Positions 20,456-32,585 of a stretch of DNA of 64,000 nt are shown one piece after another. The stretch covers positions 496,001 to 560,000 of the forward strand of contig JAJFPB010000012.1 of assembly GCA_020881915.1 (NCBI GenBank). Direction: 5' to 3'. The number at the start of each line of letters is the position of its first letter. The first letter of the stretch is position 1. The notes beneath the pieces were generated by a model. That model did not search any database. It worked only from the letters and a program-made list of their open reading frames with translations, and was not told where the DNA came from. Source of the stretch: Paramyrothecium sp. XJ0827. Its lineage: Eukaryota; Ascomycota; Sordariomycetes; Hypocreales; Stachybotryaceae. The position numbers were made by a program, and so were the translations under genes.

Positions 20456-22601
20456 GGCTATGGCAGATGGGACTGACTTTATCACGAGAAATTTGCTGCT
20501 TCGGTGCACTCTAATTTGGTCCGCGAGAGAAAACCCCGGCATGGGCCTGGAGGCCTACCACATCACTTATCAGACAACCAGTCACAGATTGCCACATATA
20601 CAGAGTCAATAGGTGTCTCATTTCATTGGATATGAGGGCTCGCCAGTTATGCAATGCGACTGAGAGTAAAGTAGCGGCGTATTCTAGCTCCCAAAGGCGG
20701 CATCACGATTGGGAACTCAACACAGGAAGGGATAAGGCCATCATCACGCAGTCATAGATTTGATGCGGCTATAGAATGGTCGATGTTATTATCACAATTT
20801 CCCAACATGAATCCATTGACATGTCGAAATTTGCATAAAGGGGGCCCCTTAGACGATGTCGTGGCGGATGGGTACCCATTTTCCGCGTATACATGCTCAG
20901 CCTCTTCCGCCACTCTGATCCATGTAGTCAAAAAAGAAATAACGAGCGTGACACACAAGGATTTGTCATAAGTGAATACTCTCCATGTAATATAGAGAGG
21001 AACCAAAGCAAGTGTAGCCTTGAGTGCTGAACTACGAGAAAGATTGATGTTGCTTGTGTCATAATTCGGTGAACCTTGTGGAAGGCGCAGCGTTCAGGTC
21101 AAAGTCTAGAATATCTACCTGTAGAAAGACTTTCTAAACTTGCGATCCAAGTACTGGGGCCAGCAGCCTTTGACCTCGCGAAACGTGGTGGCGTCCAAAC
21201 GTTTTCCCGCCAACTCCGCCTCCTTATCGGACAATGGAGGTAGATAGTTTAACGGCAGCCGCTTCATCTCGGCAATCAATGCAGAATCGAAGAGCAGAGC
21301 AATTAAGAAACGTGGTCCGCAGCTGGGGCTAAGCCGGAGAGCACGATGGGGTCGAGTTCCAGTGACTGGCCTCACCTGATGGGTGCTTGTACTCTAGAGA
21401 TATATATTTTAGCATGCAACTAGCTCGCTCCAGTTACGAAGTTAACATGATTTCCCTCACACAATGTCAAATCAGCATCATCCAGACCGCTACCTGGCTC
21501 TATAAGTACTTTCCCCAGCCTCACAGACTACTGCCGATATGGTCATCCGTTATTAGGATTAAGTAGCTTCGCAGACCGAAGCCAACTCGAGCCATACCGA
21601 GAACTTACCCTATACTCGACCACAACACGCAAGACCTCTGACGGCGATGAGCCGGGCCCAACTGAACCGCTCTAATATTTGTGGAGGGAATGTTGTTTTA
21701 AATCAACAGTTCTAATATGCACGAGCTCACTTCCCAAGTGTCGGAACACGGCAAGGATTATGTTGCCCATTACGACTCTCACCACTTCAATCACAACCAC
21801 AACGTCCTGAATTTTGTCTGTTTCAAGAGACCACAACACCAGAATTTCACGCAAGTTCTCATTACTGCTAAGTTTCTACGTGATGTAGGCTACTAAAAAT
21901 ACCTAATACCACGGGGATGCTTCACGTTTCATATATACTGTATCAGTCTCCCACGCAATGAGGGGGACATGATGAAGACTGACACGATCAAAACAAGCTG
22001 AGATAAAGATTTATAAAGTGTGGCGCCCGAGCCTGTCAGGGATATACGGTATGGGGTTACATTTTCCACGCTCGGGCAGTAAGCCCGCATCTCGGGTTGT
22101 ATTGCCGACCCAGTTCAGTGGTTCGGAATTCGCTTGCCAGCCACATTTTTGTCGTCGGGATGGCTCTTCATTCAGCAGGCCCAATGTTCAGACTCCTCAA
22201 GGGACACAATTGATACTTCAAACAGCAAAATTAGGGGCCTCCGACGGGAATGCGACAAAACGATACAAAAGACTTGGAGTAAACTGCTGCGCTACGAAGT
22301 ACACCCCTAGCACGCCATGCATTCAGTAGGATTTATATGACCCAAGGCTGGACCAAAGCAGGAGGGTATAACATAGCATACAGGGTATTTGATGTACAAT
22401 TAGGTCCTCATAACTATGTACTTGCTCTAGCAGGAGGGGTTAATGTACAGTGCCCACCCTAGCCGTGGACCAGAGCCATCGCAGAGCAACCTAAGAACGC
22501 CAGGCCACTTGTCATGGATATGAACCACCATGAACAAGAGAGCGGCTGATCTGGTGCACTGACTAGAGCGACTCGAGGGTCCTCAGACGCTACCTATACC
22601 A
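20456..22601. other. Long gene-poor region
   Basis: About 2.1 kb shows no supportable gene. The longest frame is a minus-strand one at 21115-21375 (86 codons) with no recognised motif and no neighbours that would extend it. The composition is more AT-rich than the left part of the window. No terminal inverted repeats or transposase remnants are visible. Confidence 0.4.
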
Positions 22602-23202
22602 TCAGTAGGAGTCAAAGAGATCCTGAAACTCCCGCCTGATATCTTCATCACCCACCCACACATCCCTCTCCCTGTTTATAACCTCGACGTGGTTACCGAT
22701 GTAGGTCGCCACCATGCCCGCGCCGAAGGCGCTCTTATCAATAAAGACATGCTCGTCAGGCTCGACGACTTCAAGGTAGTAGGGGTGCGTAAGCATAGCG
22801 GTGAGGACATCGGCAGACTTGTAGAGGAACATGGCGATGCCGTCAAAGTCGACGAGTTCGTTCGAGGCGGGACCGGAGGCGCCTCCAGCGGTGGGCAGGA
22901 TCTGGCCGCCAACTTGTACCTGTTGCGGCCGACGGTGTTAAGACGATGCAGTCGAGGCTTGAATGTGAATTTTGTGTTCATACCTGCTGGTAACGGGTAA
23001 TGTTAAAGTAAGCAGCCAAGGGGGCGACCCTGGGAGCATGCTGGTTGTTCCAGTAATCCCAGAACTCCTCGCGGGTGTAACTAGGGTGACGCTTCACGTA
23101 TGTGACCATCTGGACGAGGCCCGTGTTGGACTGGCAGGCTGCGAAAGCCGCATGGAACATGGCAGCCGCCGCGAGGGCGAGGATAGACATGAAACGAGCC
23201 AT
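22602..23202 (-). CDS. Secreted EthD-domain protein
   Basis: I read two exons, 22984-23202 and 22602-22919, with a 64 bp GTATGA...ACAG intron, giving 178 residues. The start at 23202 is chosen because it opens a signal peptide (MARFMSILALAAAAMFHAAFA). The mature protein begins with GLVQMVTYVKRHPSYTREEFWDYWNNQHAP, the typical start of the EthD fold in the dimeric ferredoxin-like alpha+beta barrel superfamily. Later parts, FDGIAMFLYKSADVLTAML and HPYYLEVVEPDEHVFID, fit the second half. Fungal EthD proteins include decarboxylases and dehydratases of polyketide pathways, but the secretion signal makes the role here open. No biosynthetic gene lies directly beside it. Confidence 0.75.
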
Positions 23203-24100
23203 TGCTGATCTTGGTCCTAACATGCACAAAGATGGGTGAGGGGGAGGAAGGGTGCGCAATTCAGGGAAGCGAAGGGAAGACAGCGAGGTTAAAGAGGGAT
23301 GTCAGATGCAGCAGCCCTTGCTTTTGTGAATGCGGCACTATTGGACACGAGGTTCAGCTCGGGGCATGTCTGGTCATGTAAGTAATATCTAATCCCTGCG
23401 TCGCAATGTAACATAACTGCTTGTATATATAAGGCTCCTGTCTCAGTAGTAAGCGATTGGTGAGCATGGATCGCGGAGGCAGGTCAAAGTCCCAAGCATG
23501 CATTACCTGCCAGCTAGCGCAGCTGCAGGAGGACGGACGTACATGGTTCTAAAATCGATTTCATCTCAGTGTATACTAGCCTTTTGTCCCCCGGACGCAG
23601 CCCTTGCCGCGGAGCGGACGGAAGACCCCTGCTGGGGGTCCGGAAGCCTATAACCATGTTCCCGGGAGATCCTGGTGCCCCCGCTACGATGTGACAGCAA
23701 CGGCCAACTGCATGTAGACCTGGTCGAGCTTTTTGTTTGATACTTTGGCTGGTCCCGAGAAGGGAAGATTAACACAAGATTCCTTGTAAATTATACTCTT
23801 TACGCTCATACTGATTGCGTGTCGTATGTGGTGCAGTAGCGACTCCGGGTATTTGCAGTATCCTTGGTGCTCATGCTGGTCTACCCCCGGTACATGTCTC
23901 GGCTTCATTGTCTAGGAGCTACAGGCTCACGACCGGGTACCTTCTTGGCATGTCTTCAACAAGCATAAGCGAGAGACTGCGAGATTTTAACAGTCAAGAA
24001 TACGGCTATACCCCGATGGTTTGACGATCTCCAGCCGCAATGTGTAGGCTCTTTTCGCCTCCATCGTGTGCTAGTGTTGATTCTATGCCCTAGAAAAGCA
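23203..24100. other. Divergent promoter region
   Basis: About 900 bp separate the EthD gene (minus) and the second receptor gene (plus). A TATATATAAGG element lies near 23424-23434, but it points towards the plus strand and is far from the receptor ATG. No gene is seen. Confidence 0.4.
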
Positions 24101-25617
24101 ATGGCAAGCTTCCCGGTGGTCAATGGCGTGACGGTGGTGATGCCGAAGCCGGAAGAGTACGCCGACTACGAGATTGACTTTGACAACCCTCAGCAGCAAT
24201 ATGTGCTCCACCACTACATGATCTTCGGGTTGCTTGGGTCCTTGGCAATTTTGTGCCTTACCCAACGACTGTACACGAAGCAGTTCTTAGTAGGAGGCCT
24301 GCAAATAGACGATGGTATGTTGGAGAGCTCATAATCGAAGCAGACCGAGTTAACCAACATTTGCGCAGCATTGATAAGTATTGCTTGGGTGAGAACAGCA
24401 TTTCTTCGCCACGGTTAGTGCTTCGACTTTGGACTGACTCCTACCAGATCGCGTCAATCGTGATGCAATCGTTTCAGATTTGTGAGCACACCCCCGTTTG
24501 CCTCTCTGATCGTTTCAATCAACGAAACCCGAACTGACGCTTTGGGTAGGGTCGATATCCATCGGCGGGCTTGGCCACCACGCGTGGGAGATGCCAATCG
24601 ACGTGTTCGAAAAACACATGTTTGTACGTTTCAGTCACTTCTTCCGTAGGCAAGGATGGGACTCTAATGTTGGCGGGTCATCAGAGCTCCTACGTCGTCG
24701 CGCCCATCTTCATCACATGCAACGGTCTCAGCAAAACTTCGCTCCTGACCCTGTACCTCCGCATATCTCCTCTGAAAGTGTTCAAGATTGTCACCTGGGC
24801 TACCATTGTCATGGTAGCGAGCTACACGATCACAATCGCCGGGCTACTCTTGTTCGGTTGCCGGCCTATTCGCAGTGCCTGGGACCCGTATGTCGCTGGA
24901 AAATGCGTCGACTTGCCGAGTCTGTACATCGCGATTGCAGTCGCCAACATTGTCTCCGACTGCGTGCTCTTCGTCATCCCGATACCAACAATAGTCAAGC
25001 TAAAGATGCCGCTGGCGCAAAAGATTGGTGCTGGAATTATGTTTGGTGTTGGTTCAGTGTATGCCACGCGCACTGCGGACCCTGGACTTATGGCTAACCA
25101 CTATTCCACAGGACCGTAGCAACGTCGATTATACGAATGATTTACCTGCCGTCCCTGTTGGGAGCTCAGGATATTCCATGGGTAGCCGCCCCTGCCAATG
25201 TCTGGTCGTAAGTACTGGCCCAAGTCGTCACATTCAGAACCAGACAGTATTAACACTATCTGCAACAGCTTCGTCGAAGTAAATCTTTTCATCATCTGCG
25301 GCTCCATGCCTACGTTCCGAAAATTCCTCAAACGATTCACGCCGAAGCTCCTGGGCTCGTATGGCACCTCTGCCACGGCCAAATCGAATACGTACGACAC
25401 GCCGGGCAGCAACCTGCACAATCGGCGACGGACCGGATATGCTCAATTTGACGGTATTGAGTTGATGACGCAAGACTACGAGAATAAGACGGAGTTGAGA
25501 GCGGGCGGTTCCGTTGTGTGTGTTTCCACGAAGAGCCCGCATCGAGAGGACGAACTTGCCGGAGCCCACGATAACTCGAGCGAGGAGGTGATTCTGCAAA
25601 ACAAGGCAGGAGTGTAG
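24101..25617 (+). CDS. Rhodopsin-domain (PTH11-like) integral membrane protein 2
   Basis: I read seven exons: 24101-24314, 24369-24388, 24448-24481, 24550-24623, 24685-25058, 25112-25207 and 25269-25617, giving 386 residues. All six introns are 53-68 bp with GT...AG borders and phase is kept throughout. Exon 2 is only 20 nt and exon 3 only 34 nt. The protein has seven hydrophobic helices. Landmarks are GGLGHHAWEMP in the first loop, NGLSKTSLLTLYLRISP in helix 3, CRPIRSAWDP before helix 5 and DCVLFVIPIPTIVKLKMPLAQK, followed by FVEVNLFIICGSMPTFR. This is the fungal rhodopsin/SAT4 domain. The C-terminal tail of about 90 residues is polar. A plasma-membrane sensor role is likely but not shown. 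Confidence 0.82.
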
Positions 25618-26322
25618 ACTGATATGGGTCACAAGGTGTGACGAATAGCAATCAACAAAACTGTAGTAGTCTATCTAGCGAACACATGCCCAAGCCATGT
25701 CATTTGCCCACGTACCTACGTAGCAGTGGCGCAGCATATGTAGCAGACAGGTTTCTGGCTGCATAACCAACGCAAGAGCCGACCAGGAAATCCAAGCTTC
25801 AATGCCAAGAGTAAGCCACGAGGGAGCCGATCCAGGGCCCTGTCGCCGGCTGAAGGTTATCGATCGATCTATCATCAATCATCCACAAAACACCATGCAG
25901 TGCCCAGGGATCTCCCTCAGCCGTCTCGCAGCCAGATGCAAAACCCAATGACAGGCAGTTCAAGCTGCAGAAAGCCCTAAAACTTACTTGGCAGGCTCGC
26001 GACCACATGTTTTGCGATTAGTGAAATGACATCATAATGCCGATAATTCTTGTCGTGGTAGCGCCGGTCGTCTTTGCCACACGCGGTGCTGATCGCGCCC
26101 AGGCAGGGATGTCAGTTGGTGTGGCTGAAAAAACAGGGAAACTCGCAAGTCCACTTTCAGCCCATCTCGATCTCACTACATCTGGGAACGATAAAGGCCA
26201 TCCGAGCCCCCGGTCCTTGGCTGGATCTGGCATTATGTGGACTTTATAAGTGGCGCATACTACAGGTTGTTTTCAACCTCACATAAACTGATCTCGGTAC
26301 CGTTACTATTTAAACAGCGAAA
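25618..26322. other. Intergenic region, nothing recognised
   Basis: About 700 bp lie between two plus-strand genes. A TTTATAAG element sits about 80 bp upstream of the next ATG. No other feature is visible. Confidence 0.4.
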
Positions 26323-28297
26323 ATGTCGCGCGTATTGATCTTGTGTTTTATTCACGGCTTCAAGGTGGGTGCGCGCAACTCCACTGTGAACCTCTATTCC
26401 AAATACTCACCTTTCTTGCTAGGGAACCGATAACACATTCAAAGAGTTTCCAGAGGTAGGCAACATAAGTGTCGTCCCCATACGTCTTGGGACTAACCCC
26501 TGCAGGACCTTCAACGCCTTGTTGCGAAACAAATGCCAAAGCATCATGTCGAGTCCATAGTCTATCCGAGATATGAGACAAGCGGTGAACTTGATGTGGC
26601 TACAGACGAATTCGTCGAATGGTGCGTTGCCTCTAAACTAATCAATACGGCATCGTGCTGACTGTAGGCTCCAGGCTGAAAGAGCGGGTCATTGACTCGC
26701 GCAAGAAACATTTCGACAACCCCTGGCCACCACGAGACAGAAATGTTGGAGTTGTCCTTGTAGCCCACTCCATGGGGTAAGCAACCGTTCTTCCTGCCAA
26801 CCTGGCCTTGCCGCCGTCATTAACCGTTACATCAGTGGGTTTGTCGCCGCCGATGCCCTTTTCGCCACACTGAACGGCCGACCGGAAAAGGAAGAGCCCT
26901 TCCCGTTGATTCAAGGCATCTTATCATTCGACACTCCCTACAATGGCTTGGCTAGGTCTATGTTTGTCTACGGCGCCTTCTCCAATTACCAGAAGGTGAG
27001 CAGCGTCTTCAACGCCATGACGGCCTTGTCAGCTGCAGCACCCGCCAGTCTCGGACGACTTAGCAAACGAAGCGCCCCGGTCCCTTCTGCTCCATCGTCG
27101 TCATCAAACCCTGCCTGGACCACGTGGCAGCTTGTGGCTGTAAGGACAGGCACGGTCGGTGCAATTGCCGCTGGTGGTGTCGCCGCGTATACGCATCGCG
27201 AAGCCATTATGCAGGGCGTCAAGAGCATCAGAAACCTCAACAAGGAGTCGGTGAAGGAGGGTTACCAACAAAGCATGGAATCACTCGGACAAGGCCTTGC
27301 ATACATCAACCGCGGCAATGTGGGCAAATCCTTCGCCTGGCTATCGGACCATTTCACCTTTGTAGGTGCGTTGATGAAGCAGAAAGAGCTCAACCGTCGT
27401 CTTGATCGTCTTGCCGCCATCAAGGGCGTCGGTATCCATGACTTTTATTGCTCATTGGGTGAGAACGGGTATTGGAGTGGTGGTTACTTTGTGCCGGAGC
27501 GTACATTCTGTGCAGTGCCAGAGGAAGACCACCCAGCAAACAGTCTCTTCTCCCGGAGAGTCAACCGAGCGGCCGAAGACGAGGTGCAGGCACACATGAC
27601 CATGTTCCGACCTGAAAAACATAAAGGATACGAAGCAATGTCCGAACAGGCTGCCGATCTTGTGTGCGAATGGTTCCTCAGCGATGCCCCCATTGTTGAC
27701 GACCCCAGCCTCCGAGAGAGTGAGCCAGAAGAAATTGCCGAGAATAAGAAGGTGGACGAAGTTCTTGAGAAAGCAGAGGATGAAGCTGCCAATGAGAAGG
27801 AAAAGGCACCCGAGTCTGAAGGCAAGACCACCGGCGGGCTGCCAGATGAATCACCCATCGACATTGCTGCGGCGGCTGCTCTCGTACCTCTCCCTGGCGA
27901 TACGCAAGGCGATCTTGTCAGTGACGCCAACGACTTATCGACAGAGGAGAAGCGTACCTACATGCAGCATCTCTTCCGCGTGGCCGAGCAAGCGGGTACA
28001 GAGGTGAAAGGGTGGTGGCCAACCAGGGTGCCTGATGTTTCGTCAAACCTCCCGAAGCTCCCAAACATGCCTTCGGTATCATCGGCCGTTTCATCCCTTG
28101 GCCAGTCTGTGCCAAGCGTTAGCTTGTTCAAGAGCAAAAAGAAGGATGCAGAGCAAAGTGGTGAGGCAGCCAACACTGCTACCGAGACTGCACCAGAAGC
28201 AGCAGAGCCCCAACCAGAAAACCAGGCGAGCGAGAATCCAGAGGCTCAGGCTCAGGTCCCTTCGGATAACCAGACTGCAGATTCAAAAGGTAACTGA
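26323..28297 (+). CDS. Alpha/beta-hydrolase (DUF676/lipase-like) protein with acidic C-terminal tail
   Basis: I read five exons: 26323-26364, 26423-26455, 26506-26621, 26675-26776 and 26836-28297, giving 584 residues. The introns are 50-59 bp and all joints keep phase. The start MSRVLILCFIHGFKGTD gives the oxyanion strand and HGF loop of an alpha/beta hydrolase. VGVVLVAHSMGGFVAAD holds the nucleophile Ser, as A-H-S-M-G, about 85 residues later. A short Ala-rich hydrophobic segment (VGAIAAGGVAAYTHR) follows a Ser/Pro linker and may touch a membrane. The last 200 residues are charged and rich in Glu, Ala, Ser and Pro, probably disordered. The layout resembles fungal DUF676/PGAP1-like serine hydrolases. 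The substrate is unknown. Confidence 0.75.
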
Positions 28298-28932
28298 AAA
28301 TAATGGAAGCAAGTGGAAAAGATATATACACGATGTGGTTTGAATTCATTCTGAAATGCTTAATTAATGTCTAAGTTACTATGTAGGAGAATGTTATGAG
28401 TATCAATGGCGCTGCCTGTGACGTCTTCTTGCGTACCATCTCACTCGGCTTCTGCCTTATCCGTTTCGTGCATTTGACTGCTTCAGTGGAACCGGCGGAG
28501 TCCATGAACCTTTTCCTAGCTCACGTCGTAAGCACTCGACACTGAGCAGCTGAGTAGAACCATCAAAGCGGCCACTGCATTCGTTTATCTACACCCGACT
28601 CGGCTCGAACGCTTGGAAGCCGAGGCATGTGGGTCAGCTCTATTGCTCTGGGCTTAAACTTGGTCCTTTTTAGTAGACACTGGGTCTGTCACAGAGAACT
28701 ACAGCACTTTTGATGGGCAGATACCCTCTTGTGGGAGATGGATCTTATTCCAGTGCGAGATCAGGCGTGCGTCCAGAACTAGACTGAGATCGGTGTTCGG
28801 ATGAGAATTTCAATCTATTTGAATATGAGAAAACCATAAGTTCATCAACAAATCGCACTCGTTTCCTTTCCTTTGCCTCCTACTCATTTTTAAACTTCTA
28901 TGTTGTGTTTATGCAAGCCAAATAATGGCGTA
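28298..28932. other. Convergent intergenic region
   Basis: About 635 bp lie between the hydrolase-like gene and the first P450 gene, which converge. No gene is visible. This is a natural left border for the tailoring-enzyme region. Confidence 0.4.
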
Positions 28933-30767
28933 CTACAGAGAAATCTCTTCTTTCCTTCTTCGCACCAAAATACGCCCCGTAGTATTAGCCTGGGTAACAA
29001 GCCCGTAGATTGTCGGCTTCGGCCTTGTTTCGGACGCCAGCTTAAAGTCATACTTGAGGAGAACATGACATAAAGCGATCTTGATCTCGTCCGATGCAAA
29101 CACGCGTGCCGGGCATGCCCAGTGTCCATGTCCAAAGCCTATAGTGCTCGAGCTTGTAGTGGCAAACTGTGCAAGTTTGGATCCCTCTTCGCGCAATCGA
29201 AGAAATCGGTAACCATCAAACTGGTCTGCGTTGGGATAGATGGACTCATCCCACGAGTGATTTGCGGAGACCATCATTTTTGTCCCTTTTGGTAGCCTTG
29301 TGCCGTCGGGAAGATCAATATCTCCAATCGCCAATCGATTCATGGAGGCTTGAACAATATGTTAGTTTTGGCCGGAAAGTCCAAGCTTATGGCCGACCGG
29401 ATGACTTACTCATAGATATCGGTTTAAGCCGCTGAGTTTCCTTCATCACGCTATCCAGCAGCTTCAGGTCAAAGAAACTTTTCTTCTCCCATTGTTTGTT
29501 AGACATAACCGACACAATCTCCTTCCTCAGATCCTGTACGAGCTGTGGCTGGTCACAAAGGTCATATATGACCTGAGTGAACGTGTCGGTACTACTGAAA
29601 ATTCCAGCAATTGCAAACGTGACCTGCGCTGCTGTGGGATTATAAGGTTTTCCTTTGTTCAGTTCTTCGACCCACTCCATAGCGTCTTGATATTCCTTCG
29701 GTTTAAGGCCTTGGGCGATACGGGCTTCTTTATCGCGCCTCCGCTGTTCAAGGACTGGCATGACGAGCCCTGAACACTTAGCGAAAGCCGTACGCAGCTC
29801 TTGACAGGACGGAATGAGCCAGTGTGCAAGTGGGCGGAGCGGACGGGGGAACCGTGCGAGGGCATGCTGAGCCTTATGCGTTGTCCCAATGTAGGACAGA
29901 ACATACGGTACCCAGTTTGGGTTATCGCAAAGCTCTGGGCCAAGAAGAACGCGAGATGAAGTACGACTGATAATTTGGAGCGCTGTTTCGGGCAGTGACA
30001 ACTCATGCCAGTCTAACATCAACATATTAGCAACTTCAGCTTGACAATGAAACAAGTGTACATGTGAGACTAGTCACCTGTATTATCGCTCCAATTCTGT
30101 CGGAGAGTCTCGTCTATCTTTGCCGACAAGGTTGGATACAAAGGCGCTAGAATTCATTTTGTGTCAGCAAACGACCTGATGCCTAGGCCCAAAATCGGTT
30201 GATCAGGTGGAGATTGAAAAATTTCCGCTTACAACGGCGATGTGTCAGATGCTCCTTGATTGTATTGACGATCATTCGATCCTTGGCGCTGACCATTGTC
30301 CAAGCATCAAACCCAGGAATCCCCGAGTGGTAATCGCCAGCAGTGAGATCGGGAAGACTAGCATTCGGGTGGTTCCTGATGCTATCGGCATATTCCGCGG
30401 ACAGAACAACCTGAATTCCTTTGTCTGTTTGAAGCCGGAACGCTTTTCCCGCCTTGAGCAATGCATCAGATGTCTGTGTAGACTTTACTGGGCATCAAAG
30501 CAGACTCACCGTCTTGAATCCATGCTCTATCAAGCGCTCAGCATTTTGTTTGAAGTTTAACTCCTCTGCCGTTACGGAAAGGCTCCACGGCTTGCGCCCG
30601 TTGATCAGAGGTAGCTTTGAAGTCTCGTACTTGGCTTTCAAAGTACCATATGACAGCCTTGCGATAACGGCAATGATCGTGGCTAGAATCAATGTGCGGA
30701 TAATTGGATTGTTCGAACCCACATCGCTGATAAGCTGCGGGGGCACGATGGAAATGGTCTCATTCAT
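28933..30767 (-). CDS. Cytochrome P450 monooxygenase A
   Basis: I read five exons: 30510-30767, 30233-30452, 30078-30146, 29410-30012 and 28933-29348, giving 521 residues. The frame runs to 30815 but the first ATG is at 30767. A membrane anchor follows (PIIRTLILATIIAVIA). The K-helix ExxR is KETQR, the PERF-like region is DQFDGYRF, and the haem loop is FGHGHWACPARVF. In this loop the Gly two residues after the haem-ligating Cys is Ala. The I-helix AGIFSSTDTF lacks the classic AGxDT and resembles the fungal ent-kaurene-oxidase-like group (family knowledge). The enzyme would oxidise a small hydrophobic molecule at the ER membrane. The acceptor before the 69-nt exon is the weakest call. Confidence 0.82.
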
Positions 30768-32125
30768 CGTCGTAAAGATTTTGTCATCAACGTTCTTGTA
30801 ATCAGGCCGTTTCAATATTGCCTAGCACACACAGTCAGGCGTTGGAACGGGAAAACGTGGAAATCCCAAATGCACCTGGTTTCTGTTGAAACGATGGGTA
30901 GCTTAATACACCCAAGTAGCTTCGATGCATTGAATATAAGGAAACTCACCCAGCGTTCTTGTGAGGATGAAAGTCGTTGATCCATATTGAAACATTACAG
31001 TGGCGGGCCTCAACTCATGAGACTTTTGTGGCTGGATCAATTACTGTGTCTTGTTATACCGCTTTGAAGTGCTAGTTGGCTAGGTCCTACTGTCAAAACC
31101 CTACCCTAAAATGTCTCAACATCAGCCGTGTACTGTCTCACCACGGACCGTGTACCTCTTGGCAAAGATCTGCAGCTACAGCTGTAGGGCAGGTCACAAT
31201 GTTCACAGTGATTAGGGTACACCAAGGCCTGCCATGACATTTGTAGGAGCTTAGCAAGGGAGGTATGGGTCGAAGAGAACACCTTACCAAATCCAGGCTC
31301 TGGTACCGGTGAACCAAAGACAGCTATTTGCCTCTTGGCCATGATTTCAGTTTTCGTGGAGCCAGTCTATTGGTCTGACTCCAAGAAGGAGGGGGGCAGG
31401 CTAGAACTTGGGCAGGAATAGTGATTTTCATGCATAAGGCATGTTGAAGATTGGTCAAGACAAGGCCAATGATTTGCATCACCACAAACATTATGGCGTG
31501 AAATATTTTCGCGTAAAGGAAGTAGCTATTGCATTTTTGTGGTGCCATCTTCTGGGTTGATCTATAGTATCGAGAGCCTGTCCGTCTACCCACGTGCTTC
31601 GGTTTGTGAGCTGCAACCTGCTATCAACAAGTGGCGGTGGCTTTATGGGAATTAAAGATGAGTCGAATCCACTTCAAGCTGGGAAGGTTACTTAAGACAT
31701 TCACTTTAAGTTTGAGTAGTGACAAGGACGGGACGACTTCAACTAGTGTAGAGCAAAACGGTCGAGTCGAATCGGTTTGGATTCACACGGACTGAAGATT
31801 TATATCCAAAGTCAAAGGCAATGGAGAATTCCAAAGTGGATGGATGCTCGTGCTTCCTTAGGGAGTCTCCTCTATCATCTGTGAGGCTGAGGACCTGCCA
31901 TTGGGTCAAATTGCCTTGATAAGTCTAAATGCGAACTCCCGAGCCTTCATTAAATCTAATGGTGAACAGATTTCTGTGTTCCCAAGCAGTGACCATGGAG
32001 ATGAGTTTGGCATGCGATCTTCGTGGTGTGAAAATTTTTAAATAGGTCTAAGTAGCTAAAGAAGAATTGAACAATATTCCAGACCTCTTCTCCTATTACA
32101 AGGACCGAAAACTTCAGGCCGACAA
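30768..32125. other. Intergenic region, nothing recognised
   Basis: About 1.35 kb holds the P450 A promoter and the 3' flank of the next SnoaL-like gene. Several short minus-strand frames are present but none has family or splice support. Confidence 0.4.
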
Positions 32126-32585
32126 TCACTGGTTCTGATTGTAAATGTTGTAGCTTGAAATCTTCAGGTCATCCCCGAGCTTCCTGAATTTAACGTGTCC
32201 TGCGAAGGTGGCCTCTGCAGCCGTATTATCGTGGAGCACGAAACGGCCATTTCCAAAGATTGCGATCTCAGGCTCGCCTGCCTCAGTCGATTGGAAAATC
32301 TTAGTGACATTGTGTTTGCTCTCGTGGAAAATCTCCCACATCCAGCCGCGAAGCTTGCGGATTTCTGTGTCTGTGTGAGTGGCAGTTGATACATGACCTC
32401 GGTGCTCGATGAGACTTACCATCAACTCCTTCGGCCTTCCGGGGACCGAGCTGAATGAAGGCATCGCTGGTGAACGAGTTGATCCATGCTTCGTGTTCCT
32501 CGGGCGTATCAGACACCCGGTAGAATTCGTCAAGGAATTCTTTGATTTCCTTCGTAGCGGCACTGCTCTGGACGACTGGGGCCAT
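32126..32585 (-). CDS. Small SnoaL-like (NTF2-fold) protein
   Basis: I read two exons, 32420-32585 and 32126-32364, across a 55 bp GTAAGT...ACAG intron, giving 134 residues. The joint restores the phrase GVDEIRKLRGWMWEIFHESKH. The pattern of an N-terminal helix (EIKEFLDEFYRVSDTPEEHEAWI), a DAFIQLGP strand and paired C-terminal strands (GRFVLHDNT, HVKFRKLGDDLKISSYNIY) is that of the NTF2-like cone fold. Small fungal proteins of this kind act as isomerases, cyclases or dehydratases in polyketide and meroterpenoid pathways (family knowledge). It shares an 820 bp divergent promoter with the short-chain dehydrogenase and lies next to P450 A, which supports a pathway role. No catalytic residue can be named. 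Confidence 0.78.

Noticed and set aside
21115..21375. 86-codon minus-strand frame in the gene-poor stretch
   Set aside because: Short, with no motif and no exons that could extend it.
20456..22601. Possible transposon remnant
   Set aside because: I looked for terminal inverted repeats, target duplications and transposase or reverse-transcriptase motifs in this AT-richer region and found none.
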